A stretch of DNA of 64,000 nt from Frondihabitans sp. 762G35 (GTDB lineage: Bacteria > Actinomycetota > Actinomycetes > Actinomycetales > Microbacteriaceae). Where the stretch lies: positions 1,922,001 through 1,986,000 of the forward strand of contig NZ_CP014619.1 in the NCBI RefSeq assembly GCF_002074055.1. The letters run 5' to 3'. The notes beneath the pieces were generated by a model. It was given only the letters and a program-made list of their open reading frames with translations. It made no database searches and was not told the origin of the DNA. Position 1 is the first letter of the stretch, and every line of letters begins with the position of its first letter. Shown one piece after another: positions 9,178-17,887 of this stretch. The position numbers and the translations under genes were made by a program.

Positions 9178-10929
9178 GTGGCCACTGACGAGGCTGAATT
9201 CGGAACCGAACTCCGCGGGTACCGCAAAGAAGAGGTCGACAAGGCCCTGAACGAGCTGCGCCGCGAACTCATCAAGGCGAACGCCGATCGCGCCGAGTCG
9301 GCGAACGAGACCCGTCAGCTCGCTCAGCGCATCGAGGCGCTCGAGGACGAGCTGGAGGAGGTCGGGCACCCCAGCTACAAGGGGCTCGGAGCCAAACTGG
9401 AGAACACGCTCCGCCTGGCCGAGGAGCAGTCGAACGACCTCATCGCGAAGACGGAACGCGAGGCGAGCGAGCTGCGCACCACGTCCTCGGCCGAGGCCCA
9501 GCGCGCGGTCGAGGAGGCTCACGAGCGCTCCGCCGACATCCTCGACGACGCCCGCGGTCGCGCCGCGGCCCAGATCGAGGAGTCGACGGGAGAGGCCGAC
9601 CGGCTCGTGTCCCGCGCCCGCGCCGACGCCGCCGCGATGATCGAGGACGCCGAACGGGACGCCGCCGCGACGCGGACGACGGCCAGCACCGAGGCCGCCG
9701 AGGCGCTCTCGACGGCCCGACGAGAGGCCGCCGCCCTCCGAGCGGAAGCCGAGCGCGAGGTCGCCGAACTGCGCTCGCGGGTCGACGCCGACCTCGCCGC
9801 CGCTCGCGACGAGGCCGCCACGCTCGCCCGCGACACCGCGGAGTTCCGGGCCCTCCTCACGAGCGACACGGAGCGCCAGCGGGCCGATCTCGACAACGAG
9901 GGCCGCACCGTCCGCGACGAGCTCGCCCGCCTCGACGAGACGACCCGCGCCGAGCTCGCGCGGGAGATCCAGGCCCGCCGGGCCGACCTCGATCGCGAGG
10001 TGCTCAACACCCGCGCCGAACTCGACGACGACCGCGACAACCAGCGCGCCGAGCTGGAGCGCGAGATCAGCGCAGCCCGCGCCGCCCTCGCGAACGACGC
10101 CGAGACCACGCGGCTCGCTCTCGAGCGCGAGGCCGAGACCACGCGAGCCGACCTCGACCGCGAGGTCGAGGAGGCCCACCACGACATCGAGGCCGCCCGA
10201 CTGGCCAGCCGCGAGGAGATCGAGCGCACCACCCGCCAGACCCGGGAGCAGATCGAGCGCGATGTGGAGCAGACGCGGGAGCGCCTCGCCAGAGAGACCG
10301 CCGAGCAGGCCGCACGACTCCAGGACGAGGCCGACCGAGCCCACGCCGATCTCGCCGCCGACCTCGCCGAGACCCGTGCCCGCCTCGCGCACGACGACGA
10401 GGAGCAGCGCGCTCGGCTCCGGAACGAGCGCGAGACCCTCGAGGCCGAGATCGCGGCCGAGCGCGAGCGCGTGGCGGCAGAACTGGCCGCCGAGGCCGAG
10501 ACCCGTCGTCGCGACCTCGACGTCGAGCTCGCCCAGCGCCGAGACGAGGCTGAGCAGGACTTCGTGCAGCGGCACGACGACGCCGTGGCCGAGACGCAGA
10601 CGTTCCTCGACGAGGCCAACGCGCAGCTCGCCGAGGTGACCCAGCGCGCCGAGACGAAGCGGCGCGAGGCACGGAAGGCCGAGGAGAGCGCCTACAACGA
10701 CGCGCGCAAGATCCGCTCCGACGCCGACCGCGTCAGCAGCGAGACGCTCCGCAACGCCGAGAGCCGCGCCGAGTTCCTCGTGTCCGACGCGGAACGCCGC
10801 GCCCGTGACATCATCGGAGACGCGGAGGAGCGCCTCGCCGACATCACCCGCGAACGCGAATCCGTCGCCACCTACTTCGAGAACCTCCGGGGGATGGTCG
10901 GCCAGATCGAACAGGTCTCCCCCGAGTGA
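9178..10929 (+). CDS. DivIVA-like long coiled-coil protein
   Basis: A 583-residue, very charged protein dominated by Glu, Arg, Ala and Asp heptads from about residue 30 to the end; no membrane segment or signal peptide. The N-terminus (FGTELRGYRKEEVDKALNELR) resembles the DivIVA membrane-binding module with its GY...VD..L pattern. This layout suits a cytoplasmic scaffold for polar growth or division, like the long coiled-coil polarity proteins of actinobacteria; the exact role is inferred. The start is GTG at 9178, preceded by AGGGAG at 9167-9172. The stop overlaps the GTG of the next gene by 4 nt, so a transporter is co-translated with it. Confidence 0.8.
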   Translation: MATDEAEFGTELRGYRKEEVDKALNELRRELIKANADRAESANETRQLAQRIEALEDELEEVGHPSYKGLGAKLENTLRLAEEQSNDLIAKTEREASELRTTSSAEAQRAVEEAHERSADILDDARGRAAAQIEESTGEADRLVSRARADAAAMIEDAERDAAATRTTASTEAAEALSTARREAAALRAEAEREVAELRSRVDADLAAARDEAATLARDTAEFRALLTSDTERQRADLDNEGRTVRDELARLDETTRAELAREIQARRADLDREVLNTRAELDDDRDNQRAELEREISAARAALANDAETTRLALEREAETTRADLDREVEEAHHDIEAARLASREEIERTTRQTREQIERDVEQTRERLARETAEQAARLQDEADRAHADLAADLAETRARLAHDDEEQRARLRNERETLEAEIAAERERVAAELAAEAETRRRDLDVELAQRRDEAEQDFVQRHDDAVAETQTFLDEANAQLAEVTQRAETKRREARKAEESAYNDARKIRSDADRVSSETLRNAESRAEFLVSDAERRARDIIGDAEERLADITRERESVATYFENLRGMVGQIEQVSPE

Positions 10930-11984
10930 GAATCCACAACCCCTACCGGCTCGGCCTCTTCGGCGGGCTCGGCGTCCTGAGCGCGGTCGTCATCGGAGCC
11001 GCCATCGGCGAGCTCTCGACGATCCTCACCTACTGCGGCGTCGCCCTCTTCCTGGCGCTGGGCCTCGACCCGGTCGTCCAGTGGCTCGAGAACCGCAAGC
11101 TGCCGCGCCCCCTCGCGATCACCATCGTCATGGTGGCCGTGCTGCTGGCCTTCGTCGGCGTCGTGTTCGCGATCGTCCCCACGATCATCAGCCAGACGAC
11201 CGACCTCGTGAACAACCTGGCGACCTACCTCCAGAGCGTCACGGCCAAGCAGTTCGTCGACAACCTGCAGTCGCTGGTCCCCGAGAGCGTCTTCAACGTG
11301 CAAGACGCCCTGAACGGCGTCATCGGCTTCCTCACCGATCCCAAGAACGTCGTCGCCATCGGCGGCGGCGTGCTCGCCGTCGGCGTCGCCATCGGCAACG
11401 GGGTGGCCGGCACCATCGTCGTGCTCATCCTCACGCTCTACTTCATGGCGTCGCTCAACAGCATGAAGGGCGGGCTCTACCAGCTCGTCCCGAAGTCGAA
11501 CCGCTCGGAGTTCGCCCGGCTCTCCGATGCGATCAGCCGCTCCGTCGGCCGCTACGTCATCGGCCAGGTGGCCCTGGCGCTCCTGAACGGTGTCCTGAGC
11601 TTCGTCGTCCTGTCTATCGCAGGAGCCCAGCTCCCGGCCTTCTTCGCCTTCATCGCGTTCATCGGCGCACTGATCCCCCTCGTCGGCACCGTCAGCGCCG
11701 CGGCGATCATCGTCCTCGCCCAGGTCGCGCTCCTGCCGCTCAGCCCCGCCACCTGGATCTTCCTGGCGATCTGGTACCTGGTCTACATGCAGGTGGAGGC
11801 CTACATCCTGGCTCCCCGCGTGATGCGCCAGGCCGTCAAGGTGCCCGGCGTCATCGTCATCATCTCGGCGCTCGTGGGCGGCACGCTGCTGGGCGTGCTG
11901 GGAGCACTGATCGCCGTCCCCGTCGCTGCGGCCGTGCTCCTCATCGTGCGCGAGGTGGTCATACCGAGGCAGAACGCCCGCTAA
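10926..11984 (+). CDS. AI-2E family transporter
   Basis: A 352-residue polytopic membrane protein of the AI-2E/YdiK/PerM family. About eight hydrophobic segments are visible: two near the N-terminus (about 10-45), one at 55-85, a soluble loop (about 90-150), then a group from 150 to the end including IAFIGALIPLVGTVSAAAIIVL, a region with the family GxxIPxxG signature. Substrates in the family vary (autoinducer-2, Na+/H+, others), so none is assigned. It starts with GTG inside the stop of the coiled-coil gene (GTGA overlap) and converges with the hydrolase gene; the two coding regions overlap by 4 nt at their 3' ends. Confidence 0.88.
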   Translation: MRIHNPYRLGLFGGLGVLSAVVIGAAIGELSTILTYCGVALFLALGLDPVVQWLENRKLPRPLAITIVMVAVLLAFVGVVFAIVPTIISQTTDLVNNLATYLQSVTAKQFVDNLQSLVPESVFNVQDALNGVIGFLTDPKNVVAIGGGVLAVGVAIGNGVAGTIVVLILTLYFMASLNSMKGGLYQLVPKSNRSEFARLSDAISRSVGRYVIGQVALALLNGVLSFVVLSIAGAQLPAFFAFIAFIGALIPLVGTVSAAAIIVLAQVALLPLSPATWIFLAIWYLVYMQVEAYILAPRVMRQAVKVPGVIVIISALVGGTLLGVLGALIAVPVAAAVLLIVREVVIPRQNAR

Positions 11985-12721
11985 CGCTCCGAGCCGGGCT
12001 CCGGCCAGGTCTCGCCGAGCGGCAGGGCCCGCGGGTTGACGACGCGGACGATCTCGCTGAGAACACGCCGGGTCTGGTTCTCGCCGACCCACAGGTGCTT
12101 GCCGTTCTCCACCTCGATCAGTTCCGTCTCGGGCACCGCGGCGAACCTCTCGCGCGCCTCGGCGGGCCGCAGGAAGTCGTCGAACTCCGGGATCAGAGCC
12201 ACGAGCCTCCTGCCGGAGCCTGCCCAGCGCGCGAGCTCGTCGGGGCGCGCGCGACGGAGTGGAGGCGAGAGCAGGATCGCGCCCGCGATGTCGTGCTCGA
12301 GTGCGTGCTTCAGGGCGACCTCCGTGCCGAACGACCAGCCCACCAGCCACGGGGTCGGGAGCCCCCGCTCGCGGAGGAACGCGACCGCTGCGGCGAGGTC
12401 GAACCGCTCCGTCTCGCCGTCGCCGAACTCGCCCTCCGACCGGCCCCGGGGCGACGAGGCGCTGCGGAAGTTGAACCGGAGGACGGCGAGGTCGGCCTGC
12501 GCCGGGAGCCGGGCCGACGCCTTGCGGAGCACATGGCTGTCCATGAAGCCGCCGGCCGTGGGCAGAGGGTGCAGGGTCAGCAGAGTGGCCACGGGCTCCC
12601 GGTCGACCGGGACGGCCAGTTCGCCGACGAGCGTGAGACCGTCGGAGGTCTGCAGCTCGATGTCGGTGCGGACGGCGGGCAGCAGGACGCCGCCCTTCAC
12701 CTCGACGGACGGGTCGGTCAC
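11981..12721 (-). CDS. Alpha/beta hydrolase
   Basis: A 246-residue hydrolase with the alpha/beta fold: LLTLHPLPTAGGFMDS near the N-terminus, the strand LAVLRFNFRS, and the nucleophile elbow GWSFGTE with the serine. ENGKHLWVG near the end supplies the likely catalytic histidine. It resembles short serine hydrolases of the dienelactone/CGINEFP type, which lack a large lid; the substrate is unknown. The GTG at 12721 is chosen because it overlaps the upstream stop codon as GTGA; an in-frame extension to 12844 would run into the neighbour and reads as Arg-rich antisense sequence. It is coupled to the small conserved protein before it. Confidence 0.8.
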   Translation of the reverse strand: MTDPSVEVKGGVLLPAVRTDIELQTSDGLTLVGELAVPVDREPVATLLTLHPLPTAGGFMDSHVLRKASARLPAQADLAVLRFNFRSASSPRGRSEGEFGDGETERFDLAAAVAFLRERGLPTPWLVGWSFGTEVALKHALEHDIAGAILLSPPLRRARPDELARWAGSGRRLVALIPEFDDFLRPAEARERFAAVPETELIEVENGKHLWVGENQTRRVLSEIVRVVNPRALPLGETWPEPGSER

Positions 12722-13023
12722 GAGATCCTCCAGCAGTGGGTGTGCCAGTGACGGCGAGCGGCGAGGTCGGCCTCCTCGCCGAAGAGGCCGTCGGCGCGCC
12801 AGGCGACGATGTGCGGCGTGCCGGGAGCGACCGTCAACTCGCACCCCGGGCAGACGTACGACTTCGTGGACGACGTGCCGGCTATGGCCTGGACGACGAA
12901 GTCGCGGCCCCGCCGGGACTCCACGTGCTGACCGCCGTAGAGAACGCGCGAGAGATCCGAGCCCTCGGAATCGTCACGCCTCGGCCCGAATCGGCTGCTG
13001 CGAGGTCGGTTGCTTCGGGGCAT
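12718..13023 (-). CDS. Small conserved actinobacterial protein with Cys/His motif
   Basis: A 101-residue cytoplasmic protein with an Arg-rich start and the motif YVCPGCELTVAPGTPHIVAW followed by RRHWHTHCWR. The two cysteines of CPGC and the His/Cys of the second motif look like a zinc site. Proteins of this kind are often labelled ATP/GTP-binding in databases, but no Walker motif is visible here, so I do not use that name. ATG at 13023; the stop overlaps the hydrolase GTG by 4 nt. Function unknown. Confidence 0.75.
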   Translation of the reverse strand: MPRSNRPRSSRFGPRRDDSEGSDLSRVLYGGQHVESRRGRDFVVQAIAGTSSTKSYVCPGCELTVAPGTPHIVAWRADGLFGEEADLAARRHWHTHCWRIS

Positions 13024-13078
13024 GAGTCCACCCTATCGACGCCAGGACGCCCCCCGGGATGCGGAGGACGCGTGCCGA

Positions 13079-13921
13079 TCAATACCAGTTGAAGGCTTCG
13101 GAGTGCGCCCAGGCGCCGCAGGGGTTCCCGTAGCGGCCCTGGATGTAGTTGAGGCCCCAGGTGATCTGGGTGGAGGCGCTCGTCTGCCAGTCGGCACCGA
13201 CGGAGGCCATCTTGCTGCCCGGGAGGGCCTGCGGGATGCCGTAGGCGCCGGAGGGGTTGGAGGCGTAGACGTTCCAGCCGGACTCCCTGTTCCAGAGCGA
13301 CACCAGGCAGTTGAACTGCGAGGAGTCCCAGCCGCGCGCGGCGACGAGCTGGGCGCCGATCGCCTGCGCGCTGCCCGGCGTGGGAGCGGCGGCCGCGGGG
13401 GCAGCGACGACGGCGGACTGGACGGCGGCGCCCGATCCCGTGGCGGTCGCATCGGCGACGGGCGCGGCGGCGACGACCTTGGGCTTCACGACGACGGGCG
13501 GCGTGTAGTTGACCGTGTAGGCGTCGCGGGCGGCGGAGACGCTGCTGCCCGCCGCGACGGTGAAGGTCTGACCGGCGACTGCACGGGCGGTCCCGGCCGG
13601 AGCCACGACCGTCGAGGCGTCGGGGGTGGCCGCGTAGGCACCCGACAGCGGGTTGACCAGGGAGGCGGAGACGAACGCGAAGCTCGCGGCGAAGCCGACC
13701 ATCGGAAGGACCACGCGCTTGCTGCGGAGCACCGAGCTCCGGAACGAGGCCGGAGCCGCTACACGGGCGCTCGAGGCGGCCGGCTGCGGGAGACGCCGCA
13801 CGGGCTGTGCCGCCCGGGGTCGCTCGGTCGCCGACCGGGTGTGTTGTCCCGCCCCTGTCGCGATGGTGCCGCGCGAGGGACGACTTTTACCGGATACGTG
13901 AACTGCCGCGTGCCTGCCCAT
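13079..13921 (-). CDS. Secreted lytic-transglycosylase-like protein
   Basis: A 280-residue exported protein. A long basic N-region (to about residue 70) precedes a hydrophobic segment (VVLPMVGFAASFAFVSASLV) and the cleavage-like site SGAYA-AT. A Pro/Ala-rich linker with a short LysM-like or spacer region follows. The C-terminal 90 residues form an SLT-like domain: the catalytic glutamate is in LWNRESGWN, followed by NPSGAYGIPQALPG and the end GNPCGAWAHSEAFNWY. Such enzymes cleave peptidoglycan and resemble resuscitation/aggregation-promoting factors. The ATG at 13921 has GGAG just upstream and a good promoter (13932-13960); the frame extends upstream to 13960 but that start would lie on the promoter. 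Confidence 0.85.
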   Translation of the reverse strand: MGRHAAVHVSGKSRPSRGTIATGAGQHTRSATERPRAAQPVRRLPQPAASSARVAAPASFRSSVLRSKRVVLPMVGFAASFAFVSASLVNPLSGAYAATPDASTVVAPAGTARAVAGQTFTVAAGSSVSAARDAYTVNYTPPVVVKPKVVAAAPVADATATGSGAAVQSAVVAAPAAAAPTPGSAQAIGAQLVAARGWDSSQFNCLVSLWNRESGWNVYASNPSGAYGIPQALPGSKMASVGADWQTSASTQITWGLNYIQGRYGNPCGAWAHSEAFNWY

Positions 13922-13931
13922 AAGTTCTCCG

Positions 13932-13960
13932 AGTGTAACGGAAGGATCACGGACTGCCAA
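13932..13960 (-). promoter_or_regulatory. Promoter of the transglycosylase gene
   Basis: On the minus strand TTGGCA (13955-13960) is separated by exactly 17 nt from TACACT (13932-13937). Both boxes fit the housekeeping sigma factor of actinobacteria. The transcript would start about 4 nt before the ATG at 13921, so the mRNA is nearly leaderless. It fills the 45-nt gap after the DivIVA-repeat gene. Confidence 0.65.
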
Positions 13961-13966
13961 GGCGCC

Positions 13967-14515
13967 TCACCGAACGGCGAGCATCACATCCACGACGCTG
14001 TCGAGGACGAGGTCGACCTGACCCTCGCGGTAGCCGCCCCGCCGGGGACGGAAGACGCTCGTCCGGACGTCCTCGATGCTGAGGGGCCGACCCTCCGAGA
14101 AATACCCGCGGAGCTTGGTCACGAACGCGTCGACGTCGCTCGGGTGATAGCCCGTCGTCAGGAACGAGACCCGGTCGAAGCGGTGGCCGGCGGGACGCTC
14201 GAGCCGCTGCACGATGGCCTCCGCGAGCTCGCGGGCCTCCGAGAACCACGTCTCGTCGCCGGTCTGACGGAGTACGCGCTCCCGCTCCCTCATGGCGAAG
14301 GCGTCCTCGAGCCGCTCGAGGGCGGAATCGACGTGCTGCGGCGCGTAGCCGCCCTTGACCATCGAGAAGGCGGTGTGTCGGATGCTCTCCGCGTCGATGC
14401 TCCGGGCGTCCGCCTCACCCGCGTACGCGCTCCGCGCCTCCTGCAGGAACGTCTCGACCTGCTCGACGTCGTAGCCGCGCTCGGACCCGGTCACCTTCGG
14501 AAATGTCGCACTCAC
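13967..14515 (-). CDS. DivIVA-domain repeat protein
   Basis: A 182-residue cytoplasmic protein built from four short modules sharing the DivIVA N-terminal pattern GY-x3-4-VD-x2-L: SERGYDVEQVETFLQEA, KGGYAPQHVDSALERLEDAF, TTGYHPSDVDAFVTKLRGYF and RGGYREGQVDLVLDSVVDV. It has no long coiled coil. This matches the repeat-type family known only from actinobacteria, with no established function; by analogy it may bind curved membrane or DivIVA. The GTG at 14515 is preferred over the in-frame TTG at 14533. It is the second DivIVA-like gene within 5 kb and lies next to cdsA (phospholipid synthesis) and a cell-wall lytic enzyme. Confidence 0.8.
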   Translation of the reverse strand: MSATFPKVTGSERGYDVEQVETFLQEARSAYAGEADARSIDAESIRHTAFSMVKGGYAPQHVDSALERLEDAFAMRERERVLRQTGDETWFSEARELAEAIVQRLERPAGHRFDRVSFLTTGYHPSDVDAFVTKLRGYFSEGRPLSIEDVRTSVFRPRRGGYREGQVDLVLDSVVDVMLAVR

Positions 14516-14570
14516 GCGCCCATTGTGCCGCAAAGAGTCGTGCGGGATGCGCGGGGCGCGCGAGCTCGCG

Positions 14571-15545
14571 TCAGTGCGCGAAGATCAGGTAGAGGCCGTA
14601 CGCCGCCACCGCCGACGGCAGCGTGCTGTCGAGCCGGTCGAGGAAGCCTCCGTGGCCCGGAAGCCACGTGGAGATGTCCTTGATGCCGAGGTCGCGCTTG
14701 ATGAGCGACTCCGTCAGGTCGCCGACCGTCGCGGTGATCGTGAGGACCGCACCGAGGATGAGGCCGAGCCACCAGGCCTCGTGGATCATGAAGAGCGAGA
14801 TCAGGACACCCGTGATCATCGCCGCGGCGGCCGATCCGGCGAAACCCTCCCACGTCTTCTTGGGGCTGATGCGCGGGGCCATCGGGTGCTTGCCGAAGTT
14901 GAGCCCCGTCGCGTAGGCACCCGTGTCGACCGCGATCACGACGATGAGGGAGCCGAGCGCCCACCACTGCCCGCCGTCCTGGGCGGCGAGGAGCACGAGG
15001 AACGTGCCGAGGAAGGTCGTGTAGATCTGGACGAATGCCCCGGCGGCGAGGTCGCGCCAGAGGTCGACGGCTCCGGTCCGCTTGCCGGGGGCGAGCTCCG
15101 TCGCGAGACGCCAGAGCGTCACGACGACGATGCCGCCGAGGAGGGCGAGCCAGTGCCCCTCCGCCCGGTAGAAGTAGGCGAAGGGCACGACCGCGAGAGC
15201 GACGATGGCACTGGGGACGCGGGGCACGTCGCGCCCGGCGAACCGCAGAGCGCTCGTCAACTCGATGACCATGAAGACCACCAGGATGGCCGCCACGATC
15301 ATGAAGAGCGGCTTGAAGAGCACGAGGCTCAGCAGGACCGACCCGCCGAGGCCGACGCCGATGCCGATCGCGGCCGGAAGGTTGCGCCCGGTGCGCTCCG
15401 TCAGCTTGACATTGCGCGCTTCGAGCCGGTCGCGCTGAGCGCGCAGCTGCGCCTCGAGATCATGCCTGGCGGCCTGCGCCCGCGCATCGAAGTCGGCTCG
15501 CCGCGAGCCGGCGGGGGGAACGTCTCGCCCTGAATCGTCTTTCAC
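14571..15545 (-). CDS. cdsA: Phosphatidate cytidylyltransferase CdsA
   Basis: A 324-residue inner-membrane enzyme that makes CDP-diacylglycerol from phosphatidate and CTP. An extra charged, coiled N-terminus (about 1-50) precedes roughly eight membrane segments. The C-terminal signature is clear: SLIKRDLGIKD followed by PGHGGFLDRLDS, with the Asp/His residues of the Mg2+ site. GTG start at 15545, 19 nt after the frr stop. The order frr-cdsA is the common one in bacteria, and the gene is probably read with pyrH and frr. Confidence 0.95.
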   Translation of the reverse strand: MKDDSGRDVPPAGSRRADFDARAQAARHDLEAQLRAQRDRLEARNVKLTERTGRNLPAAIGIGVGLGGSVLLSLVLFKPLFMIVAAILVVFMVIELTSALRFAGRDVPRVPSAIVALAVVPFAYFYRAEGHWLALLGGIVVVTLWRLATELAPGKRTGAVDLWRDLAAGAFVQIYTTFLGTFLVLLAAQDGGQWWALGSLIVVIAVDTGAYATGLNFGKHPMAPRISPKKTWEGFAGSAAAAMITGVLISLFMIHEAWWLGLILGAVLTITATVGDLTESLIKRDLGIKDISTWLPGHGGFLDRLDSTLPSAVAAYGLYLIFAH

Positions 15546-15564
15546 GTGTGATGACCCGGAGCCG

Positions 15565-16122
15565 TCAGACCTCGAGGAGCTCCGCTTCTTTCCGCTTCAG
15601 CGCCTCGTCGATCTGGTCGACGTAGCTCTTCGTGATCGTCTCGAGCTCCTTCTCGGCGCGGGCGACCTCGTCGTCTCCGACCTCGGTCTTCTGCGCGTCG
15701 AGGTCGTCTTTCGCGCGGCGACGGATGTTGCGGATCGCCACCTTGGCGTCCTCGCCCTTCGAGCGGACGATCTTGACGAACTCCTTGCGGCGGTCCTGCG
15801 TCAGCTCGGGGATCGTCACGCGCACGATGGTGCCGTCGTTGCTCGGGTTGGCACCGAGGTTCGGGAAGGTCGCGATGGCCTTCTCGATCTCCTTGAGAGC
15901 CGACTTGTCGTAGGGCGTCACGATCAGCGTGCGTGCCTCCGGCGCCTGCAGCGACGCGAGTTGCGCCAGCGGGGTCGGCGTGCCGTAGTAGTCGACCGGG
16001 ATCTTCTGGAAGAGCGCCGGGTTGATGCGGCCGGTCCGGACGGTGTTGAAGTCGTCTTTCGCGACGTCGACGGCCTTGCCCATCTTGTCTTTGGTCTCGG
16101 TCAGTACGTCAGTGATCGCCAC
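15565..16122 (-). CDS. frr: Ribosome recycling factor
   Basis: A 185-residue RRF of standard length; with EF-G it splits post-termination ribosomes. Typical pieces are [15 protein letters not shown] at the start, the [13 protein letters not shown] segment, and [18 protein letters not shown]. The GTG at 16122 is chosen: AAGGAGC lies about 5 nt upstream and the protein then starts [11 protein letters not shown] as in relatives; the longer open frame reads into pyrH and is not coding. Confidence 0.97.
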   Translation of the reverse strand: MAITDVLTETKDKMGKAVDVAKDDFNTVRTGRINPALFQKIPVDYYGTPTPLAQLASLQAPEARTLIVTPYDKSALKEIEKAIATFPNLGANPSNDGTIVRVTIPELTQDRRKEFVKIVRSKGEDAKVAIRNIRRRAKDDLDAQKTEVGDDEVARAEKELETITKSYVDQIDEALKRKEAELLEV

Positions 16123-16165
16123 AATGCTCCTTAGGTCTCTGGGAAGCTTACCCGGGAGGGCGAGC

Positions 16166-16885
16166 TCAGTTGCTGACCAGCGTGCCGATGCGCTCGCCCC
16201 GGATGGCGCGGGCGACGTTCCCCTCGCCCTCCATGCCGAACACGTGCATCGGCATGCCGTTGTCCATGCAGAGGCTGAACGCCGTCGAGTCGACGACCTT
16301 GAGCCCCTGGACCAATGCCTCCTGGTAGGTGAGGCGGTCGAGCTTGATCGCCGACGGGTCTTTCTTCGGGTCGCCCGTGTAGACGCCGTCGACGCCGTTC
16401 TTGGCCACGAGGACCTCGTCGGCGCCGATCTCGAGGGCGCGCTGGGCGGAGACCGTGTCGGTCGAGAAGTACGGCAGGCCGGCGCCGGCACCGAAGATGA
16501 CGATGCGACCCTTCTCGAGGTGACGCCCCGCGCGACGCGGGATGTACGGCTCGGCCACCTGCGTCATGGCGATCGCGGACTGGACGCGTGTCGCGGCTCC
16601 TGCCTGCTCCAGGAAGTCCTGGAGGGCGAGAGCGTTCATGACCGTGCCCAGCATGCCCATGTAGTCGGCCCGCCCCCGGTCCATGCCGCGCTGGCTGAGC
16701 TCGGCGCCGCGGAAGAAGTTGCCGCCGCCGACGACGATCGCCACCTCGACGTCGGACGAGGCCTCGGCGATCTCCTTGGCCAGCCCCGACACGACGTCGG
16801 GGTTGACGCCGAGGGAGCCGCCGCCGAAGGCCTCTCCCGAGAGCTTGAGGAGGACGCGCCTGCGTGTGGTCTTCGAAGTGGTCAT
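16166..16885 (-). CDS. pyrH: UMP kinase
   Basis: A 239-residue hexameric amino-acid-kinase-fold enzyme that phosphorylates UMP to UDP. It shows [13 protein letters not shown] at the phosphate-binding N-terminus, [10 protein letters not shown], and the GxxP loop region [13 protein letters not shown]. It is of the normal bacterial size. It lies between tsf and frr, 43 nt before frr, with a strong terminator between it and tsf; it therefore probably has its own promoter in the 129 nt upstream of its ATG at 16885. Confidence 0.96.
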   Translation of the reverse strand: MTTSKTTRRRVLLKLSGEAFGGGSLGVNPDVVSGLAKEIAEASSDVEVAIVVGGGNFFRGAELSQRGMDRGRADYMGMLGTVMNALALQDFLEQAGAATRVQSAIAMTQVAEPYIPRRAGRHLEKGRIVIFGAGAGLPYFSTDTVSAQRALEIGADEVLVAKNGVDGVYTGDPKKDPSAIKLDRLTYQEALVQGLKVVDSTAFSLCMDNGMPMHVFGMEGEGNVARAIRGERIGTLVSN

Positions 16886-16967
16886 CGGTCGTCTCCCTCG
16901 GTGATGGCTTCCGCCAGGTTATCCAGTTCGTGGTGCCCCGTGTTCGCGTCGGAACCCGGGCGCAGAA

Positions 16968-17005
16968 AACGGGGCCCGAGACGACGGATCGTCTCGGGCC
17001 CCGTT
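16968..17005 (-). terminator. Terminator of the rpsB-tsf operon
   Basis: A perfect 17-bp stem (16968-16984 with 16989-17005) and a 4-nt loop. Read on the minus strand it is followed by a short T run (GTTTTC). It starts 9 nt after the tsf stop and separates tsf from pyrH. Confidence 0.88.
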
Positions 17006-17014
17006 CGAGTGCTG

Positions 17015-17842
17015 CTAGGAGCCGACCTTGACCCGGGCGAAGCCCGAGATGGTCATGCCGGCGTCGCTCAGGACCTTCTCCACGGAGAGCTTCGAGTCTT
17101 TCGCGTAGGGCTGGTCGAGCAGGGCGATCTCCTTGAAGAAGCCCGTCAGGCGACCCTCGATGATCTTGGGCAGCGCCGCCTCCGGCTTGCCCTCGTTCTT
17201 CGCGGTCTCCTCGACGATGGCGCGCTCGCGAGCGACCTCCTCGGCGGGGACCTCGTCGCGGCTCAGGACCTTCGGCGCTGCGAAGGCGATGTGCTGCGCG
17301 ATGGAGCGGGCCGTCTCGGCGTCGCCGCCGGTGTAGCCCACGACCACGCCGACCTGCGGGGGCAGGTCTTTGGAGGTCTTGTGCAGGTAGATCGCGAACT
17401 GCTCGCCGGGGACCGAGGCGACCGTGCGGAGCTCGACCTTCTCGCCCAGCAGGGCGGCCTCGTCGTTCACGAGCTCACCGACGGTCTGGCCGGCGGCAGG
17501 AGCCGCGTTGCCGGACTCCGCGTCGGTCGCGCCGGACGCGGCGACCGCGTCGAGCACGGTCTCCGCGAGAGCGATGAACTTGTCGTTCTTCGCGACGAAG
17601 TCGGTCTCGCTGGCGAGTTCGATGAGGGTCGCGGAGCCCGCGCCCTCCTTCGCCGTGACGAGGCCGGCGGTGGTCGTGCGACCCTCGCGCTTGGCGACGC
17701 CCTTCAGGCCCTTGACGCGGAGGATCTCGATCGCCTTGTCGAGGTCGCCGTCGGCCTCGACGAGAGCGTTCTTGCTGTCGAGCATGCCCGCGCCGAGACG
17801 GTCACGGAGAACCTTGACGTCGGCGAGTGAGTAGTTGGCCAT
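17015..17842 (-). CDS. tsf: Elongation factor Ts
   Basis: A 275-residue nucleotide-exchange factor for EF-Tu. The N-terminal UBA-like part (MANYSLADVKVLRDRLGAGM) is followed by the dimer/core domain with the signature ASETDFVAKND that contacts EF-Tu. ATG at 17842 with AAAGGTGGG upstream; in-frame codons further upstream do not belong to the family. The gene follows rpsB after 45 nt and ends at a strong hairpin, so the two form the usual operon. Confidence 0.97.
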   Translation of the reverse strand: MANYSLADVKVLRDRLGAGMLDSKNALVEADGDLDKAIEILRVKGLKGVAKREGRTTTAGLVTAKEGAGSATLIELASETDFVAKNDKFIALAETVLDAVAASGATDAESGNAAPAAGQTVGELVNDEAALLGEKVELRTVASVPGEQFAIYLHKTSKDLPPQVGVVVGYTGGDAETARSIAQHIAFAAPKVLSRDEVPAEEVARERAIVEETAKNEGKPEAALPKIIEGRLTGFFKEIALLDQPYAKDSKLSVEKVLSDAGMTISGFARVKVGS

Positions 17843-17887
17843 GGCTGTGCCCACCTTTCGTGGATCTGGCTTGCTGAAAAAGGGGAA

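Noticed and set aside
11981-12844. Longer hydrolase start at 12844
   Set aside because: The first 41 codons overlap the upstream gene and are Arg-rich; GTG at 12721 overlaps the stop as GTGA, the common coupling pattern here.
12718-13023. ATP/GTP-binding function for the small Cys/His protein
   Set aside because: The label is common for this family, but no Walker A or other nucleotide motif is present.
13500-13966. c-di-AMP (ydaO-type) riboswitch before the transglycosylase gene
   Set aside because: Such riboswitches often precede actinobacterial rpf/SLT genes, but only 45 nt lie between the genes and they contain a promoter, not an aptamer.
15565-16491. A 308-residue RRF with an N-terminal extension
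   Set aside because: The extension lies inside pyrH out of frame, is Arg/Ser/Pro-rich, and a proper GTG with Shine-Dalgarno exists at 16122.
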